Shown here: piece by piece, positions 10,248-24,446 of the stretch
Numbering within the stretch: the first letter of the stretch is position 1
How the letters are laid out: each line of letters begins with the position of its first letter
DNA from: Muricea muricata
Taxonomy: Eukaryota > Cnidaria > Anthozoa > Malacalcyonacea > Plexauridae
Direction of reading: 5' to 3'
Length of the DNA stretch: 64,000 nucleotides
Assembly (NCBI GenBank): GCA_963855995.1
Contig: OY979719.1
Location: 7,068,001-7,132,000, forward strand
Notes under the pieces: generated by a model
The model's database searches: none
What the model was told of the DNA's origin: nothing
Seen by the model: only the letters and a program-made list of their open reading frames with translations
Position numbers and translations under genes: made by a program

Positions 10248-10814
10248 AGCTTTATCACAAACTTATATTCGTTTTACGCTAATGATTCTGTAGAGAAATA
10301 CCCTCCGTTTGGCCTCTCGGACCATAATGTGGTTATTTTAAACCCTAGAAACAGATGCGATAAATCAGCTAGTCGAAAGCTCGTTATAACCAGAGACATG
10401 CGTCCTAGCAGAAAGAGTGAACTCGGTAGATATCTAACTTCTTGTAACTGGTCTATCCTGGATCATCTTAAAACTTGTGAGGAAAAACTTGAGCTTTTTA
10501 CAGATCTTATCAACCTGGGTATCAACACTATAATGCCTAACAAAAGAATAACTCTACATGTGAATGACCCTCCTTGGATAACAGCCAATTTTAAGAATCT
10601 TATAAAAAAACGGCAAGCCGCATTTTCAAATGGTAACATCGAATTGTTCAGGTATTATCGCAACCGAGTCAATTGCGAAAGGAAAATATGTCGTGAAAAG
10701 TTCTACTCGTCGAAGGTTGAACATTTAAAAAAGTCGAAACCAAGTCGGTGGTGGAGCGAAGTAAAACAGGATTGCTGGCATGACGCCTTCAGCGGGAGCA
10801 GAAGATCTATTTAA
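10248..10814 (+). pseudogene. LINE endonuclease end and linker
   Basis: Reads SFITNLYSFYANDSVEK, then GLSDHNVV with the catalytic SDH of the APE endonuclease, then a linker with NDPPWITANFKNLIKKRQAAF and KKSKPSRWWSEVK. The linker frame ends at 10,814 while the RT frame starts at 10,780, so one frameshift separates the two halves of ORF2. Confidence 0.78.
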
Positions 10815-12417
10815 TCAGATACAGATTGACGACATGGATGGAAAGTCTCCAAATGAGATTGCAAATTTCATAAATACAGCGTTCTTAGACCCTCTGAATA
10901 TTTACCAACCTCTTGCTTCTCTTCCCCCTTACGACCCAAACGACTCTGTTCTCCAACTCGATGAACTAGATGTTTATAAAGTGCTTGCATCCCTCAACCC
11001 TAGAAAAGCTTCTGGCCCAGATGGTGTCTCGAATTGGGTCTTAAATGAATACGCAGAAATCCTCGCCCAGCCAGTCTGTTCGATTCTTAACAGCAGTTTT
11101 AATGAACAACAACTCCCTACTTCGTGGAAAACTGCTGATATCGTTCCAATCATAAAATCGAAACCGGTAACTGAAATTTGTAAACACTTGCGACCAATAT
11201 CCCTCACTCCAGCCCTTTCAAAAGTTGCAGAAGAATTTGTTGTTTCTAAGCACATAGGGCCAGCTATTTTGTGCCAAATCGATCCTAATCAATTTGGAGT
11301 GATACCTAAATCTTCAACATCAATGGCCGCAATTTCAATGATCCACAACTGGTCTCAGTCAACAGACGGTTCCGGCGCTGCAGTTAGAATAGTCCTGTTT
11401 GACTATAAAAAGGCGTTCGACCTAATTGACCATGGTATACTCGCCGAAAAGATCTCCAGATTACCAATTCCAAAAGCAGTCGTACGCTGGGCTATTGATT
11501 TTCTACAGGATAGAAAACAAAGAGTTAAGCTCGCAAACGATTGCGTTTCGGAATGGGGTGCTGTCCCGGCCGGTGTCCCCCAAGGCACAAAACTCGGGCC
11601 ATGGCTTTTCTTACTGATGATCAATGATCTTAAAATCACTGAAGTTTCCACCTGGAAGTATGTCGATGACACCACCGTTTCTGAAGTTGTTAAAAAAGGT
11701 GATACCAGTAAAGCCCAAGACGCAGTTTCAACAGTAGAAAACTGGTCAAGTTCCAACGGATTACATCTCAACGCAGACAAATGTAAAGAACTCCTAGTCG
11801 ACTTTAAAACTACGAAACAGAGCTTCGACCCCTTGACAGTTAACGGGAAGAAATTGCCAGTTGTCAAAAGTGCAAAAATCCTAGGCCTTACTATCTCCAG
11901 TAACCTTAAATGGACCGATCATATTAACGAAGTCATAAAAAAAGCTAACAAACGTCTTTACTTCATTATTTTACTAAAGCGTGCAAAGGTCAGTCCGAAA
12001 GATATTGTAAACTTCTACTGTACAGTTATCAGGCCCATCTTGGAATATTGTGCCCCGGTTTTCCATTACTCAATTCCATCCTTTTTGTCTGAGGATCTTG
12101 AGATGGTACAAAAGCGTGCATTGAAGATCATTCTACCAACGAAATCATATAATGATATTTTAGAATATTTTAATGTTCAAACTCTGTCCGAAAGACGTGA
12201 TGAAATGAGTACCAAACTTTTTACAAATATTGTTAACAATCCAGCACACAAACTGCATAAATTATTGCCTTCTAAACATGAGTCAGTTTACCAACTTAGG
12301 AACACAAGGATGTTTGAATGGTTTGAAACCAATACAGATAGATTTAAGAACACTTTTATTCCTAAGTCTATTAAATTAAGTCAACGTAATTCAAGCTTTT
12401 GTAATACTAATTTGTAA
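10780..12417 (+). pseudogene. LINE reverse transcriptase, long open frame
   Basis: 545 codons without a stop. Motifs: NPRKASGPDGVSNWVL, LRPISLTPALSKVAE, IVLFDYKKAFDLIDH (motif A), PAGVPQGTKLGPWLFLLMINDL (motif B), WKYVDDTT (motif C, YVDD) and the LKWTDHINEVIKKANKRLYF thumb block. Reverse transcribes LINE RNA at the nicked target. The RT is intact, but the element lacks most of its endonuclease and has a frameshift just upstream, so it cannot move by itself. Confidence 0.9.
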
Positions 12418-12538
12418 ATATATTTCAAATTTATACTAGTATATTTTAATTATTGTATTATATATTTCACTTTTTTGTAAATCACGCAATTCAGCTTATG
12501 GCTGCAAGGTGAATTTTAAATACACTATCTATCTATCT

Positions 12539-12834
12539 ACTTTCCCGGACTGATAATTCGACAAAAATGGCACGTAGATCGGAGAAACGTTAGAGTGGGT
12601 GATGTCGTGCTCATCCAGGACAGCAATGTTGTACGCGGAGAATGGAAAGTGAGAATAATCACGACGGTTCACCCAAGTGATGACAACAAGGTCAGGAGAG
12701 TAACTGTTTCTTACAAGAATTACCGCAAAGACGAAGACCCTGGACGCTGCCTAGGAGCGAAGTACACCAACATCGAGCGAGCCGTACAAAAGTTGATCGT
12801 ACTTGTTCCAGTAGACGACGACGAAGAGAAATAA
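12539..12834 (+). pseudogene. BEL/Pao integrase tail (DUF5641-like), right half
   Basis: In frame from 12,541: RQKWHVDRRNVRVGDVVLI, DSNVVRGEWKV, VHPSDDNKVRRVTV, YTNIERAVQKLIVLVPVDD, ending in an acidic run and TAA at 12,834. This is the domain that closes BEL/Pao pol. It continues the 10,111-10,245 piece across the LINE. The frame is intact from 12,541 to its stop. Confidence 0.85.
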
Positions 12835-12860
12835 TACGAAAGTGAACCTTTCTGTCCTGC

Positions 12861-13232
12861 CCTGTGTGGTGGGAGTGTTTTGCGTAGTGTAGCGCTCAGA
12901 ACATATTAACAATAATTATGCATTCCGGCAGACGGTCAGGAAGAGAAGCCGACTTTGGGCGGCCATATTGTTGTGTTTTAATATACTGCAGAATTGAAAG
13001 CGTTCGCTGAACATGAATGACCTAGTTATATTCATATTCCTATGCTGATTTCGCACAAATCATCTAGTTAGAACATAGATAGATCACAGTAAGTTTTAAA
13101 TCTGTTGAACGTTTTTAGCGTATTGTAGTATATGGAACATTTCTGTAGCCTTTTGGTTTTTGCATTGTTACTTTAGGTATTCGAACCTTGTAAATATGCT
13201 CGTTTGAACGTGATCTTTTGTGTTGATACTTA
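12861..13232 (+). repeat. Probable BEL/Pao 3' LTR
   Basis: Begins TGTGGTGGGAGTGTT 27 bases after the pol stop, as BEL LTRs usually do, and contains GGGCGGCCATATTGTTGTG. The right end and the partner LTR are not identified, so the boundary (about 13,232, where LINE coding sequence starts) is inferred. Confidence 0.5.
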
Positions 13233-13920
13233 TTTACGGATTAAATTTCTAAGTGTGTGAAATCGTGTAGATTGATGAACTGTGTCAAAAGCTTTTCGTA
13301 AGTCAATGAAAATACCACATGATTGTATATTTACTGTAAGTGCGGTCGCATAAATTAGCATAATAAACTTTCTCAGGTTTTTGTGTTGTTTTCTGGTGCG
13401 GATGCGAGCGACAACTGGCACATTTGCATGAGTTTCGTCATAGCTACTAGAGTTGAACCTTCATGTATATTTTAACTGATCTATTACGTCGATAACATCA
13501 ATTAAAGTGACACTAAATAGGAGAAATATCGGTCAGTATACTTACCTGTACGATTTATGTAAATATGTCTTCGATTTGTCATTTGTTCGTTAGTTTTAAG
13601 TAATCCTTTGTTTTTTATATTGTTAGTTGACGTCAAGTCTTGGAAATAAATTGTTGCCAATAGATATATGCGTCCTAGTCTTGTCAGTATAACGACTCCT
13701 AATTTCTGGTCGTGCGTAGTGTCACTCGTGCGAGAATTATTTGCAAAATAGAATCGAAATACGACCGGGAGTTATATTTACTTTGATCCATATTTATTTG
13801 GATTTGATTTACTAAATCTAGTATAGCATGCTCTGTTGAATGGTTTTCGCGAAAACCATATTGATTTTGATACAAAACATCGTGTTTTTGGTGAAAATTT
13901 TTGAGTCGAGTAAAAATCAT
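13233..13920 (-). pseudogene. LINE RT fragment, interrupted
   Basis: On the minus strand: RLKNFHQKHDVLYQNQYGFRENHSTEHAILDLVNQIQINMDQ (13,783-13,920), then after an insertion SCGIFIDLRKAFDTVHQ (13,233-13,330), i.e. the block before motif A followed by motif A itself (FIDLRKAFD). The pieces are adjacent in intact RTs. Everything after motif A is lost at the left border. Confidence 0.82.
13336..13772. mobile_element. 437-bp insertion with 10-bp TSD, unknown class
   Basis: Splits the LINE RT gene. TATATTTACT stands at 13,326-13,335 and again at 13,773-13,782, a perfect 10-bp target duplication. The ends share only a short CGGTCG-like inverted motif (GTGCGGTCGCAT at left, ATACGACCGGGAG at right). 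A 9-10-bp duplication would fit a MULE-like element, but a SINE or truncated LINE is possible. No domain is recognised inside. Confidence 0.6.
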
Positions 13921-13934
13921 TTTTTAATGTCCGG

Positions 13935-14230
13935 CCTCTATCAGTGATCATCATTTGGTGTATATAACCCTATAAATTTCAAGACAATTTCGCTAAACCA
14001 GTTTAAATATCATATCGCAGTTATAAACACTATGAGGCCGATTCGTTCGTACAGGATATTTCTGACGATAGATGATCTTGATGATATTGAGGACAGGTTG
14101 AATGCCTTTCATTTGCTTTTCAACCCAATTCTTGACAAGCATGCCGCTATTGAAAGTATGCTCGTGGATTGGCAGAAATCAGAGAAAATTTTTTTGTCTG
14201 CGAACCACACTTTTTCTCCACGTTCATAAT
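13935..14230 (+). pseudogene. LINE endonuclease end and linker fragment
   Basis: ISDHHLVYI at about 13,948 is the terminal SDH motif of an APE-type LINE endonuclease; the frame then has a stop and continues as a linker (DIEDRLNAFHLLFNPILDKHAAIESMLV). It is in opposite orientation to the neighbouring RT fragment, so it is a separate insertion or an inverted piece. Confidence 0.6.
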
Positions 14231-14449
14231 ATCATGAATTAGCCTGCATTATATAGATTGCATGAAATAAACTGTAGCAGACATCATCAGGCTTCATTAC
14301 CCTGTACGCATCGTACTTTATTATAGACCACATTACTAGAGCACCATTGACATCATGATCGTTTTCTAAAAGTTAAAACGTACAAAGAATGAGCGTTTAT
14401 TGCAATTAAATTAATTAAATTCATACTTCATGCCCATCCTCCCCTCCGA

Positions 14450-14612
14450 GGTAGTAGTGAGGTTCAGGTTTGACTTCCTCTACCGCTACCTTTTCCCGAT
14501 TTTTAAACAATTTGATTGGTTAATCGGGTAGGTCCGACACATCTGATTGGCTGAAAGATGGATTTAGGTAGCGGTAGAGGTATTGGAAGCCGAGTCTGAA
14601 CCTCTCTAGTAT
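14450..14612. repeat. Foldback element, about 50-bp arms
   Basis: TAGTAGTGAGGTTCAGG...CTCTACCGCTACCTTTT at the left is mirrored by GGTAGCGGTAGAG...TCTGAACCTCTCTAGTA at the right, with a spacer near 14,505-14,565. No ORF. Non-autonomous MITE; class unknown. Confidence 0.75.
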
Positions 14613-14619
14613 TTACTTT

Positions 14620-16095
14620 GTGGCTGCTCGCTTGAGGCGTATCGACAATATTTTAATATGACTGGCTATTTTTATGCAAAATGATTTTTTTTTATTAATT
14701 TTTTAGAACTTCGTCGAGAACATGGAGGTATGTTCAGGCTAAATTTTGGTAACCATTTATTATTTTTTGATTTTTTAACAGAAATGTAATTGCGCTGAAA
14801 ATATTAGTTAATTTATACAGTACACAAGGCTTTGTGTTGTTATTTACGAATAATGAAATTTTTTTATCTAAATGTTGATGAGAAATCGCGTACGTGGGCC
14901 TGACAGTCGTATATTGTATTGACCTGCATTCAAAGGTGTTCTGTGGATGTGACAAAACTCTCAAGCGAAAAAGTTAGGTCTGCAACAATCCCGCCCATTC
15001 TTACTACTAAAATCATCAGACATTCAAAAGGAAAAAACATAGACAAAGATGAATTGCAACTCAATAGGACATAAAAAGGTGGCACAAGTTTAGGCTAGGG
15101 GAGACTCAGACCACCTGTTGAAATATTGCCATCAAATTTGTACAAGTGCCATTGATATTAGCTTTTTGCTTTTCTTTTTTCAGTCATAGGCTTTTTAAAA
15201 TGACTTCCATTGTTTTTTGCCTTTTGCCATTATAAACAACAAAATTGAAGCTTTCATCATGCTGCAATACCTCCCATCAATGTGCGTATAATTCCATGTG
15301 ACTAATATCAGACCTTCCTTATTTCTTACACGCATATAAAGGCACTTTTTTCTCACAAAAAAGCGAAAAGTATGGAATCTATTTAATTTTGTTTTAACAC
15401 GTCTTTTTGCAAGTAAAATATTTGCAAAATATGCATTATATACACCATGCACTTACACTAATTAATGCGCTATAGTTACTTCCCTGGTTTTGTCGTTGTT
15501 TTGTGTATAAGAGATGCTTTTTAACGAAACAAACAAGTAATTGTATGCTGCTGTAAGTAAAAACTGTATTTGTGATATTTATGACTTTAAAAACATAATT
15601 TATAAATAAGTCACAAAGTTCGAGATAGTGTAGTATAAAATAGGTACTAAGGTGAATATGATCGCAACCACTTGTAGACTCTGAGCCGTAATTATTTACT
15701 GATCCAGAATCAGATAAGTGATGTTAGTAAAAAATACAAACATTTCATTGTTTAGATTCATCTAAAACAATTTAAGATTTAAACAATAGGCAATACAATG
15801 CCGTTAAAACGTAAAACAGCATATCAAATTCCAGTCTATTTACGTAGCATAAGTTTACTTTTGAGGACAGGTCTGGCCTGGAGCCTGTGTACGCAGCATT
15901 GTGCCATACCATGTATTGAATGCTAACGTATTCTTTTATGTATTTTATTCCTTTTCTACTCGCTAGCCCGTCATCGCTACCATAACAACCCTTCTACAAT
16001 GACCATATTCGTGTACGTCCATCACTTAAGGGGCGTATCCGAAGGTGTGTCTCTACGACACTACATCCCTCCCTTCTTTTAAACACAATCCTAAC
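14620..16095. other. No gene seen
   Basis: AT-rich DNA with short open frames only (for example 14,734-14,964 and 15,195-15,452, minus strand), none with a recognisable domain or splice context. I see no clear repeat structure. Confidence 0.5.
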
Positions 16096-16099
16096 TTGT

Positions 16100-16850
16100 C
16101 CAATGTCAACAACTTCCAGTACAAACTATATATACAAGAAATGTTAGCACAATCACTTGTCTGGGTTTATTGAGTTTTCTACTTGATCTTCGTAGCACTG
16201 TTGCTTCAACTTGGTTGTTTATTGGTGCTTGCATTTCGTTGTTCATCTCTGCTGTTGTTGTCCTACTATTGGAGATTTCGTCCTCACCTTGTTCTCTCAT
16301 ATCCCCCTTTATCTTTTTAAAGAACGAAGCATTCCTTGTTATCCTGTGTCTTTGATTTTTCTGCTACTATCTTCGTTCCTTTCCGCTCAGTTACTGTGTA
16401 TGATTCTAGTTCAAATTTTGTTGTAAATTTTTTCCCTCTCCTTTGTTTGTGTATAACTTTGTCCCCAACTTCTGGGTTTCGTTATTTGGCATGTCTTCTT
16501 TCATTCGCGTAATCTCTTGCTGTTGTTTTTGCCTCTTTATGTCTGTTTAACACATTATGTTTCGGGTTTAAAATTGGCAACATGCTTCGTACTGGGCGGT
16601 TAAATAGAAGTTGAGCCGGCGGGATGTTCGTTGATGAATGTGGGGTAGTTCGATAGCTCAATAAATAAGAACCTGGAAAGTTCTTGGACCCAATTACGAT
16701 TTTCTGCGTGACCGGTTGTTACTGGTTTGCCCTGGGGCTTCATGAATGCTTCTGCTTCCGAGTGGCCTTGTGGCCTCTCAGGCGTCGATGTTTCGTGTTT
16801 GAAGTCATTCAAAAAATAACTATACTGGGTGTACATATTTATCGTTTTAT
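16100..16850 (-). pseudogene. Ty3/gypsy integrase C-terminal fragment
   Basis: Reading leftward: TPERPQGHSEAEAFMKPQGK..GHAENRNWVQELSRFLF corresponds to the catalytic-Glu helix region of gypsy integrase (with Glu in the SEAEAFM position), then a stretch resembling LNRHKEAKTTARDYANERR and a NPEVGDKVIHKQRRGK block, and finally RRSSRKLNKPRQVIV near 16,160. Several frame changes separate these. A different gypsy copy from the one at 3.7-7.6 kb. Confidence 0.72.
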
Positions 16851-17254
16851 CCTGGCTTAGTTACTGTATGTAGTCTTTACGTTTTTGTTAAATAATGTGT
16901 TGTGTGAAGCATATGAAAATTTGTCACCGTTCAGCCAGTTTTGAAACATGTTGTCCACTTTCGATTTCCACCTGACTAGGGTGTAAAATTTCAGCTCATA
17001 TCAGCAGAGTTTGCGAAATGCCGAGCTCGTCAGACGTTTTGCAAAGTGACGAAAATAAATGTATGGATTTGTGTGTGAGATTTAATGTATAGGAAAGCGT
17101 AGCGAGAATACAAAAAATGTGTATGGATTATGTATACAGTGTATAATTGCATACACGATGAGCGTTGGATACTTTTAAAATATAGAAATGATTTCGTTTC
17201 TTTTCTCGACAGGTTTTAAAATAAGTTTCTTGTACGTTTGCATGGTGAATACAA

Positions 17255-17332
17255 TATACTTGTTAAGCTTTGTGGAAACACCACCCTCCCCCATAAATTT
17301 ACGTGGTGTTTCCACAAAGTTTAACAAGTATA
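17255..17332. repeat. 78-bp hairpin, 30-bp arms
   Basis: TATACTTGTTAAGCTTTGTG (start of left arm, 17,255-17,284) pairs with 17,303-17,332 over 30 bases with one G-U-compatible mismatch, leaving an 18-base loop of CCTCCCCCATAAATTTAC type. It could be a tiny foldback or a pre-miRNA-size hairpin. The rest of 16.85-17.9 kb has no gene. Confidence 0.75.
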
Positions 17333-17905
17333 GGTTTTAAAATATTTTTACGTTTTCAGTGTAACCATGGTAAACAGAGGTGAAAAACAAACATCCCAAA
17401 TAATTTGAAATCAACTTTAATGTAACAACTGATTAAAAACGAAATTCGTCGGAAAATAAAAAAAAAAAATTTTATCCCCCCCCCCCCAATTAGCGTTTTA
17501 GTTACGGCCCTGAGTCGGCAGTAATTATCAAAATTGCCTTTAAATCAACATGACGAGGTAAAACCTCATTGGTGTCAATTCGATAATTTAATGCTTGGTT
17601 TGAAATTAGAAAATTATCCTATGTGTTAACAATTATCCGACTATCTTGTACTAGGAAGTCGTTTTTCGCTAGTGTGTACCAATGGTCGTTAATGTAACTG
17701 CTTTAGTAAATAATGGTTTTCAAGCATTTTCATTGGCTGCCTGTCTACGAAAAATGAGTCATCATGTACTAGTTGGCGTATTTTCAAAATGGCCGCCAGT
17801 GAAAGTCGTTTTGATATTTTATAGTTTTGCCAAAATTAACAAATGGAGAAAAATTGCATTACATGTACTACAAACTCAAGAAATATAAACAAACTTTAAT
17901 GTTAA

Positions 17906-20929
<3,024 letters not shown>

Positions 20930-21097
20930 TTAAACTATTTTAAGTTAATAGATAATTATTAAATACTTTTTCACTATTTAAGAATAACAAATAAACTTTA
21001 GTCTTTAATTACTTCGCCTTCGGCGAATGATTGTTTAAATATAAGTGATAAACTGGTATAATTTAATTTTCATCATTATCTTTTTTTAGTAAGGACT

Positions 21098-23063
21098 ATG
21101 TACTCAATGGCTTATCATAGAGCTCTCAATGACGGTCAAGCAAGAAATAATCGAATTCCAATAATAATTGTTGGTAGTGACAGGGTTGGCAAATCATCTT
21201 TGAAAAAGCATCTTTTAGGCTTGCCCTTCCACACTGCAGAACCAAGTACGAACGGCATCGAGGTCGATGTCGTAAAGTTAACAGCTGAAAATGCGAAGGA
21301 TCCGTGGGTAACAATAGCGGGAAGGTTTTTCACGAATGAAGAAGAAGCAGAAGAAGAAACTTGCAAGAGCGCGGCAAAGCAGGTTTTGCATGAACAATCC
21401 AATCGCATAGATTATCCATATTTTCAAAGAAGATCTCACAAGATTGCACAAGTCACAATAAGTAAATTAAAGAAAATACAAGAATTTAAGTCAAATGATT
21501 TTAGCAGCGAACAACCTGCGCCAATTAAAGTGTTTCTTCATGACTTCGCGGGTCAGAGTGTATTTTACGATACGCACTTCTGTTTCTTAAAGATGCTGTG
21601 TCCTTATGTGTTGGTTGTTGATGCAAGTCTTGACCTAGATGAACCCGCTCAGCCACGGTTCAAGTTCAAGTCGGTGGATGTCGAGCGTAAGCTAAATGAT
21701 CCAATACTTAAGACCAACCTAGACTGTTTCTTGTCTTGGTTAACCGTTTTGGAGAGGCTAGGTGATTCCTTCAACGAGAATCACGAAAGAGAGGATCTAA
21801 AATTTAAACTACCACCCGTCGTGATTGTGCTAACCAATGTTGATAGATGTAAGGGAAACATTGACGAAGCGGTTGAAAGGATCAAGGAGCTGCTGGGTCA
21901 AAAAGCGTTTCAAAATGTCCTTCCGGATATTTTCCTTATTGACAACACGTCGATTGAGAGAAACGGCAGTGAGATAAGAAAGCTTCGTGAGTTGCTTTAC
22001 GAGCTCACCACGTCCATCCTGAAGAAACAACCCCCGATGCCTGTTCGATGGTTACAGTTTGAAAGAGTACTTAGCAACATGATGCTTGAAGAGGGAAAGA
22101 TGCACATTTCAATTGAAGAGGCGCGCGAAGCAGCCAAGTTATGTGAAATCGACGACGCCGATACCGCATTGAAATTCCTACATGACCAGGCTATAATCGT
22201 TCATCATAGCGAATCACCAGTTGTCGTTCTCAGTCCGACATGGTTGATGAACCTTTTCACAGAAATAATTACAGTTCCACCGAAAAAGGTCCCGAAGGAT
22301 GCCCCATTTCACGACCTGTTAGTAAATAAGGGAATACTGATGCAACATTATATTCAGAGAAAGGTGGACGGAAAGCTCTTGGAAGATTTGATGAAGCAGT
22401 TTAGTTTGATCTTCCCTTGGGAGTATGAAGGAAAGTGTGCCTACATCGTACCGTCAGTAGCTCCACTTATGGAAAAAGGAGAAGACGTACAAGAACTGTT
22501 GGAGAAAAGCCTAATTATCCCAGGTTTCATCCACTTCAACTGGTCGTATGTTCCACTTGGCTACTATACAAGATTCCAAATTCAAATGATCAAGCTTTGC
22601 AAGAAGGACTTATTAAGGATTCCCGAGATTTATTGCAACTATACCCTTCTTTCATTCCGTCGTACCAAAGGCAAATTTGATGTTTACCTCATCAAAATTC
22701 CTCGGATGATTAAAATTGGTATCGTTCCTCGAGAAGATCCTGATCCAGAAGCTTGCAGAACCTTTGTCAACTTTCTTAGAAAGACCCTGGAATATTGTTT
22801 AAAGAAAATTAATCACGAAGAGCGTGTAATTTACAGAAATGTTGCTGCTTCGCTTATGGTGAAATGTTCCGCTTGTTCCTGGCGATCCAAGACTTGTCTC
22901 CTTCAGCATTCGGGCAAAGTAAAATGTAATCGTGATGAATGTTGCCACTTCTGGAGTCTGGACTATCTTCAGAATTGTGATGAGGATCCTGGTTGCGAAA
23001 AAAACAATCTTAGAACAGTCACCTTTTCCCTGGACTGTGTCAAGTTTTGGCTCTATGAAAAAG
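21098..23063 (+). CDS. Roc-COR (Roco family) GTPase, large exon
   Basis: The best candidate host gene. A Roc GTPase domain opens with Walker A GSDRVGKS (residues 26-33), has switch II FLHDFAGQ (about 150) and a TNVD guanine-specificity motif (about 245); a COR domain follows (LSPTWLMNLFTEI, GILMQHY). A Cys-rich segment (CSACSW..CNRDECCHFW..CDEDPGC) lies near residues 595-640. Roco proteins are large signalling GTPases. The frame runs to 23,080, but AAAAAG|GTACAG at 23,063 is a good splice donor in phase 1, and three later exons match that phase. An acceptor TTTTTTTAG ends at 21,089, so upstream exons (for example ligand-sensing repeats) may exist; ATG 21,098 may be internal. Confidence 0.85.
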
Positions 23064-23805
23064 GTACAGTCGTATTTTAAAGTTTTATCCTATTTTTAAT
23101 GAGCACAATGGATATTTGCATGGTTCTCTTATCTGGTATACCAAATTTAGGATTAATTGAACTGCGAGGCCACTGTTTAAAGTACTTTTGTTTCAGTTAC
23201 ATTATCTTATAGCATGTATTCTGTTCAGAATTCATTCTGTTGAATAACATACTAATTTCATGTATATAAACATGGACAATTCATTAAATTTTTGCGTTGG
23301 TGCAGTTGTTCTCAGTATTTAGTTTAAGATGGTTTAATCGACTACAAATCACTGAACATTCTCACTGTGATCTATTTATGTTTCTACAAAAAAATTTTCT
23401 TGGGGAAGACAATCGCATTTCCAGCATACTTCTATCAACCATTGAATTAACCGCAACTGTGTCGTTGACTCCTTCTATCAAAGTTTCAAAATGCGATAAA
23501 ACATATACATAATGCAAGATTTTTTTATGAAAATACTCGAATTCAAAGTTTGTAAAGAACAAGAAAATGATTTCTGAAATAAGTAATTTGCGAGTTAAAG
23601 TGTTTTCGCGTTGAAACATTTTTTTAAAGTACTTGTACCTTCCAATGAATACCCTGATGGAATGGAATGTGGTTCAACCGTTTTCCACTGCCCACTATTA
23701 CTGCGCTTACACGCCCACGTGTCTAATAACAATTTCGTGCATAACATAGGGGAGAGAATTTGTAAACAGCGCTGAGAAGGCATGCATCAGGATTTACACA
23801 TTATC

Positions 23806-23951
23806 CAGTGGCGAAGCCAGCCCGAGAGTTTGGTCATGCGTAGCAAATTTAAATCATCATTCATTTCTTTAGAAATTGATTCCTTATACGGTCTATGAAC
23901 AGAGAATAATTTGCATTTGGATGACCAAATGTAGGGCTAGCTTCGCGACTG
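23806..23951. mobile_element. hAT MITE in Roco intron
   Basis: 146 bp with ends CAGTGGCGAAGCCAGCCC and the inverted GGGCTAGCTTCGCGACTG. Flanks ACATTATC (23,798-23,805) and ACCCTATC (23,952-23,959) match at 6 of 8 positions, an aged 8-bp target duplication. Internal TTTGGTCAT/ATGACCAAA also pairs. No ORF. Confidence 0.82.
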
Positions 23952-24395
23952 ACCCTATCTTTTTGAAACTCAGTTCCTATTTACATTTGTGATTTTGCAA
24001 AGACTCCAAGCCAAATAACCATACCTCACTTCCTTTAGGTTTCTTTACAAACTTCATCACATGGTTGTGGAACAGGTTCTCACAAAAAGTCAAAGCTGGC
24101 GCCATTTCTGGAACAGGTGCCGTATTTTACCTATCATATCTTCTAAACGAGCCCACTGACCCAAACGTTTTTTGTTTTTGCTTTATGTATATCATAAAAT
24201 TCATCCCTGCGATGTTTTAGTATTAGAGAACAATTACTGCGTAATTAGTTACCTATATTTTTAATTACTATCATTGATTTTATGATCTGCAGTTGTTATC
24301 AGTGAAAAACGTGCTGTGATTTTGTACCGCTAACTTTTAGTGTTTCCTCCATTCGTTTACAAATAGCTCATGTTTTTATTGTGCATTTTCTGTAG

Positions 24396-24446
24396 ATGAC
24401 GATGTTTCACCTTCAGATCAGAACACAGGTGACAGCGCTGGAAAAG
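24396..24446 (+). CDS. Roco gene 51-nt exon, copy 1
   Basis: Preceded by CATTTTCTGTAG and followed by GTTGGT. Phase 1 at both ends, so it joins in frame to the exon ending at 23,063 and adds an acidic linker (DDDVSPSDQNTGDSAGK when the split codon is counted). Being symmetrical, it can be skipped or repeated without changing the frame. Two further copies lie at 25,479 and 29,573. Confidence 0.7.

Larger units (their letters stand above)
10246..12538 (+). mobile_element. 5'-truncated CR1/L2-like LINE with (TATC)n tail
   Basis: Inserted into a BEL/Pao gene. The 5' end lies inside the endonuclease (only the final YPPFGLSDHNVV motif remains); the 3' end is a TATCTATCTATC tail at 12,522-12,538. 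ACTTTGCC/ACTTTCCC flank it (7 of 8 bases). This is the best preserved LINE copy in the window apart from one frameshift near 10,780-10,810. Confidence 0.85.

Noticed and set aside
14032..14229. Independent small gene of 65 codons
   Set aside because: It follows an ISDHHLVYI endonuclease motif and matches the LINE linker type; treated as a LINE fragment.
24030..24110. Extra Roco exon around a CTTCCTTTAG acceptor
   Set aside because: An AG acceptor and GT donor are present, but the enclosed 30-odd bases have no phase or sequence support.
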